A stretch of DNA of 6,955 bases from positions 1 to 6,955 of the forward strand of contig JAPFFX010000118.1 of the NCBI GenBank assembly GCA_026645375.1. The letters are read 5' to 3'. Both the position numbers and the translations under genes were made by a program. The DNA is from Citricoccus sp. WCRC_4 (GTDB taxonomy: Bacteria > Actinomycetota > Actinomycetes > Actinomycetales > Micrococcaceae). This document shows positions 4,860 through 6,955 of this stretch, piece by piece; position 1 is the stretch's first letter; each line of letters starts with the position of its first letter. The notes beneath the pieces are model-generated. The model was not told where the DNA came from. It was given only the letters and a program-made list of their open reading frames with translations, and made no database searches.

Positions 4860-5582
4860 TCAGGACGTGAACACGTGCTTGAACTGCTCCGCCCGGTCCA
4901 CCACGCGGCGCCACACCCCGGGCTTGCCCTCGCGCGAGGACACCGTCGTCTCGATGACCAGCACCGGGTCCCCCACCTCGACCTCCAGGGCCGAGGCCTC
5001 CTCCTCGTCGGCGGGCTTGGCCCAGACGTGGTGCTCGGAGCGCTGGTACGAGATCCCGTACCGCTGCTCCAGCAGCTCCACGGCGGACCCCGAGGACTCC
5101 AGCTCCTCCACGGTGGGCAGGAACTCCTCCGGGCTGACGATGAAGATCCGGCTGTAGGACACCGGCTGGCCCTTCACGGACACCCGGCGGGCGAAGGACA
5201 GCACCTCCTCCCCCGGACCCAGGCGGAGGGCCTCCCGGACCTCCGCGGGGGGCTCCGCGCGTCGCAGGTCCCGGACGGCGGACTCCGGGTCCAGCCCGCG
5301 GTCGGCCAGGTAACCCACCAGCCCGCCGAACTGCACACCGGCGGGACGCTCCACGTTGACCCGGTCCACGGGGAACGTTCCCTTGGCGCGCTCGCGGTAG
5401 ACCAGCCCGTCGGTGACCAGCGAGCTCAGCGCCTGCCGCACCGGGGCGCGGCTGACGGTGAAGCGTTCCATGAGCGCGGCCTCGGTCATCACCGGGGTCT
5501 GACCCGCGCGGATCTCCTCGGCGAGGATCTGGTGGATCTGGCGGTGCAGGGGCACCCCGGAGGTCCGGTCGAGGGTTCTCAT
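4860..5582 (-). CDS. GntR-family transcription regulator, HutC/UTRA subfamily
   Basis: This 240-residue cytosolic DNA-binding regulator has an N-terminal winged helix-turn-helix (about 9-72): PLHRQIHQILAEEIRAG, then MTEAALMERFTVSRAPVRQAL, then the wing GLVYRERAKGTFPV. The linker enters a UTRA effector-binding domain (about 88-235), with VLSFARRVSVKGQPVSYSRIFI in the fold core and a closing VDRAEQFKHVF. UTRA domains sense small metabolites such as sugar phosphates, histidine intermediates or phosphonates; this ligand is unknown. The common LPSE before the recognition helix is replaced by PVMTE. ATG at 5582 begins exactly where homology starts. It has no clear RBS, and TAGCCT (5591-5596) lies 8 bases ahead, so the mRNA may be leaderless; GTG at 5588 is an alternative. 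It is divergent from the HDO/CDGSH operon, which is its likely target along with itself. Confidence 0.9.
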   Translation of the reverse strand: MRTLDRTSGVPLHRQIHQILAEEIRAGQTPVMTEAALMERFTVSRAPVRQALSSLVTDGLVYRERAKGTFPVDRVNVERPAGVQFGGLVGYLADRGLDPESAVRDLRRAEPPAEVREALRLGPGEEVLSFARRVSVKGQPVSYSRIFIVSPEEFLPTVEELESSGSAVELLEQRYGISYQRSEHHVWAKPADEEEASALEVEVGDPVLVIETTVSSREGKPGVWRRVVDRAEQFKHVFTS

Positions 5583-5599
5583 AGGCACTGAGGCTAGTC

Positions 5600-5658
5600 G
5601 AACGGGCGGGTGCGCTCCGGGGCCGTCCGCGCACCCCGAGACCCGCCCTGACCCGTTC
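5600..5658. repeat. Overlapping, mutually exclusive inverted repeats upstream of gntR
   Basis: GGGTGCGC (5608-5615) pairs perfectly with GCGCACCC (5629-5636). The overlapping GGGCGGGT (5604-5611) pairs instead with ACCCGCCC (5641-5648), and GAACGGG (5600-5606) pairs with CCCGTTC (5652-5658). The first two pairings compete for the same bases. The block is 18-76 bases upstream of the gntR ATG. Confidence 0.45.
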
Positions 5659-5675
5659 CGGCATGCCGTCAGTGG

Positions 5676-5685
5676 GGTCGAGACC
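5676..5685. promoter_or_regulatory. HutC/DasR-like operator core GGTCGAGACC
   Basis: GGTC-GA-GACC differs at one of ten positions from the core GGTCTAGACC of the DasR-type operator bound by UTRA-containing GntR proteins. It lies between the two divergent start regions, 94 bases from the gntR start and about 50 bases before the HDO -10-like box, so it could serve autoregulation and operon control. The outer flanks match that operator poorly. Confidence 0.4.
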
Positions 5686-5878
5686 GGCCCCTCCAGCGCG
5701 CCCGGGGTGATGAGGTCCGCGTCACTCACGGTAGATTCGGATCCGGCGGGTCATGGACACCCCGGGTACCCGCCGTCCTGCAAACCGAGACGAGGACCTG
5801 GATGCACCGACCGATGTGCCAGCCCACTGCTCTGCCCCAGCCCGCCCTGATCCGGACCGCCCGGCGGGAGGTGGGCTC

Positions 5879-6820
5879 ATGCTGACCCCCACCGCGCGCG
5901 GCCCGCTCAGCGACTGCGTCCTGGAGTCCCTGCGCACCGGGGACACCTCACGGACAGCCGACGCCCCCGAGGCCGGCAGCCCCGAGGACGCGCAGATCAC
6001 CCTGTGGGCCCTGTACGAGCAGCACTACCGGGGCTTCGAGGACGTGGCGGGCGAACTGGAGTGGGACCCGCGGCTGATCGCGGTGCGACGGCGCCTCGAG
6101 CAGGACTTCGAGCGGGAACTCCGCGCCCGGACGCCCCGGGTGCCCGAGCCCGGGAACTTCGCCGAGGACTTCTTCGCGTTCGTCGCCGACCACGACGGCC
6201 CCTCGCTGGCGGCCCACATCCACCGCTCCGCCTCGGACGAGCAGGTGCGCGAGTTCCTGCGGCACAAGTCGATCTACCACCTGAAGGAATCGGACCACAC
6301 GACCTGGGTCATCCCCCGCCTGTCCGACACCGTCAAGGCCGCCGTGATGGAGTTGCAGTACGACGAGTACGGCGGCGGCAACCCGCACCGGCTGCATGCC
6401 CACCTGTTCGCCCAGGGCCTGACGGCCAGCGGCCTGTCCGCCGAGTACGGCGCGTACATCGACGAGGTCCCGGTCGAAGTCCTCGAACAGAACAACGTGA
6501 TGTCCCTGTTCGGGCTGAACCGGCGACTCCGCGCGGCCTCGCTCGGGTTCCTCGCAGCCTTCGAGGCCACCAGCTCCTCGCCGTCGCGCAAGATCGCCGG
6601 CGGGCTGGAGCGCCTGGGCTTCCCGGCGGAGATGGTCGAGTACTACACCGAGCACGTCGAGGCCGATGCGGTGCACGAGCAACTGGCCGTCCGCACGATC
6701 TGCGGCGTCCTGCTCGCCGAGGAGCCCTCCCTGCACGAGGACGTCTTCTTCGGAGCCTGGACCAGCCTGGACCAGGACGACCGCTACGCCCGGCGGATGC
6801 TCGGCGCATGGGCGTCATGA
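5879..6820 (+). CDS. Haem-oxygenase-like diiron oxidase (HDO), iron-containing redox enzyme family
   Basis: This 313-residue cytosolic protein has the haem-oxygenase-like helical fold, seen in non-haem diiron oxidases and oxygenases such as CADD, UndA and BesC. All six ligands expected for a CADD-type dimetal centre are present at matching spacing: Glu163 and His170 (DEYGGGNPH, E-x6-H), Glu229 (AAFEATS), and His259, Asp263 and His266 (H-x3-D-x2-H in EHVEADAVHE). Other family marks are RGPLSDCVL near the N-terminus, HKSIYHLKESDHTTWVIPRL (129-148) and FGLNRRLRAASLG. The substrate is unknown. ATG at 5879 is chosen because GGAGGT lies 6 bases upstream and the RGPLS start matches the family as I recall it; an in-frame ATG at 5753 would add 42 low-complexity residues. 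Its stop overlaps the next start by ATGA, implying translational coupling to the CDGSH protein. It is probably under the divergent GntR. Confidence 0.87.
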   Translation: MLTPTARGPLSDCVLESLRTGDTSRTADAPEAGSPEDAQITLWALYEQHYRGFEDVAGELEWDPRLIAVRRRLEQDFERELRARTPRVPEPGNFAEDFFAFVADHDGPSLAAHIHRSASDEQVREFLRHKSIYHLKESDHTTWVIPRLSDTVKAAVMELQYDEYGGGNPHRLHAHLFAQGLTASGLSAEYGAYIDEVPVEVLEQNNVMSLFGLNRRLRAASLGFLAAFEATSSSPSRKIAGGLERLGFPAEMVEYYTEHVEADAVHEQLAVRTICGVLLAEEPSLHEDVFFGAWTSLDQDDRYARRMLGAWAS

Positions 6821-6955
6821 GCGACGAACCGGACCGGCTACCGGGCCAGGGCCCGGGGACGTCCCCGGGTCACCCGGACGTGATCTTCTGCCCGGGAGGC
6901 CCGATCCTGCTGCGCGGTGATCACGTGGTGCAGGACGAGGACGGCAACGAGTACC
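6817..6955 (+). CDS. Probable CDGSH iron-sulfur domain protein (N-terminal part; runs off the window)
   Basis: Only the first 46 codons are in the window. A short disordered lead (MSDEPDRLPGQGPGTSPG) is followed by DVIFCPGGPILLRGDHVVQDEDGNEY. The CPxGPxLxRGD segment followed by an xDxDGN turn is what I recall at the start of actinobacterial small CDGSH proteins, commonly encoded next to iron-containing redox enzymes. The three Cys and one His that would bind the [2Fe-2S] cluster lie beyond the window end, so the assignment rests on this lead-in and the context. ATG at 6817 overlaps the HDO stop (ATGA); an in-frame ATG at 6808 is possible. An electron-transfer or iron-sulfur role in support of HDO is inferred. 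Confidence 0.6.
   Translation, partial: MSDEPDRLPGQGPGTSPGHPDVIFCPGGPILLRGDHVVQDEDGNEY

Larger units (their letters stand above)
5583..5878. promoter_or_regulatory. Divergent control region between gntR and the HDO operon
   Basis: The 296 bases hold no gene that I can support. On the minus strand, TAGCCT (5596-5591) may be the -10 of gntR. On the plus strand, TAGATT (5732-5737) is a -10-like box for the HDO operon, without a good -35. That would give a leader of about 135 bases to the ATG at 5879. An operator-like palindrome (5676-5685) and overlapping inverted repeats (5600-5658) lie between them. Confidence 0.5.

Noticed and set aside
4717..5664. Minus-strand 315-codon frame overlapping gntR
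   Set aside because: It is a shifted-frame shadow of gntR with a Gly/Arg/Ala/Pro-rich product and no domain.
5753..5878. ATG at 5753 as the HDO start
   Set aside because: It is close to the likely transcription start and adds a Pro/Asp/Ala-rich stretch. The ATG at 5879 has GGAGGT at ideal spacing, although the longer form cannot be excluded.
6861..6872. Further CGGGTCAC copies (about 4790 and 6865) as CRP-like sites
   Set aside because: Only single half-sites occur. One is within a stem and one within coding sequence, and an 8-mer of this composition is expected by chance here.

Overview
The window is very GC-rich. It carries a WhiB-like (Wbl) regulator, a family confined to Actinobacteria and their phages, and codon third positions are almost all G or C. 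This points to a high-GC actinobacterium. Micrococcales (Micrococcaceae-like) is my best guess below phylum level, but it is only a guess.

Left part (1-2437): a minus-strand lipoprotein resembling periplasmic cyclohexadienyl dehydratase (PheC) or amino-acid binding proteins, and a plus-strand ProP-like MFS osmolyte transporter, diverge from a shared control region (869-1042). That region holds a CRP/GlxR-like palindrome and a TGCAA inverted and direct repeat. The PheC-like gene loses homology abruptly near position 119. The first ~118 bases instead look like a plus-strand membrane-protein gene without its 3' end, so two convergent genes appear to be joined tail to tail.

Middle part (2481-4720): a minus-strand Wbl protein with an unusual N-terminal extension of eight tandem pentapeptides diverges from a plus-strand YdjM/DUF457-type membrane metal-dependent hydrolase. 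The 424-base gap between them is rich in inverted repeats: a small hairpin (3271-3293), a composite 15-bp stem (3351-3413), and a possible three-way-junction leader just before the hydrolase RBS (3417-3504). A bulged hairpin (4422-4448) lies between the hydrolase gene and a convergent gene for an unrecognised 82-residue helical protein.

Right part (4783-6955): a minus-strand GntR regulator of the HutC type (UTRA domain) diverges from an apparent two-gene operon. The first operon gene is a haem-oxygenase-like diiron oxidase (HDO) with a complete predicted ligand set. The second, overlapping it by ATGA, begins like an actinobacterial CDGSH iron-sulfur protein and is cut by the window end. The divergent gap has a HutC/DasR-like palindrome and mutually exclusive inverted repeats upstream of gntR. 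The simplest model is that GntR represses itself and the operon in response to a small ligand.

The best candidates for something undescribed are the structured leader before the DUF457 gene and the GntR-controlled HDO/CDGSH pair. No tRNA, rRNA, CRISPR array, transposase or insertion-sequence end was seen.
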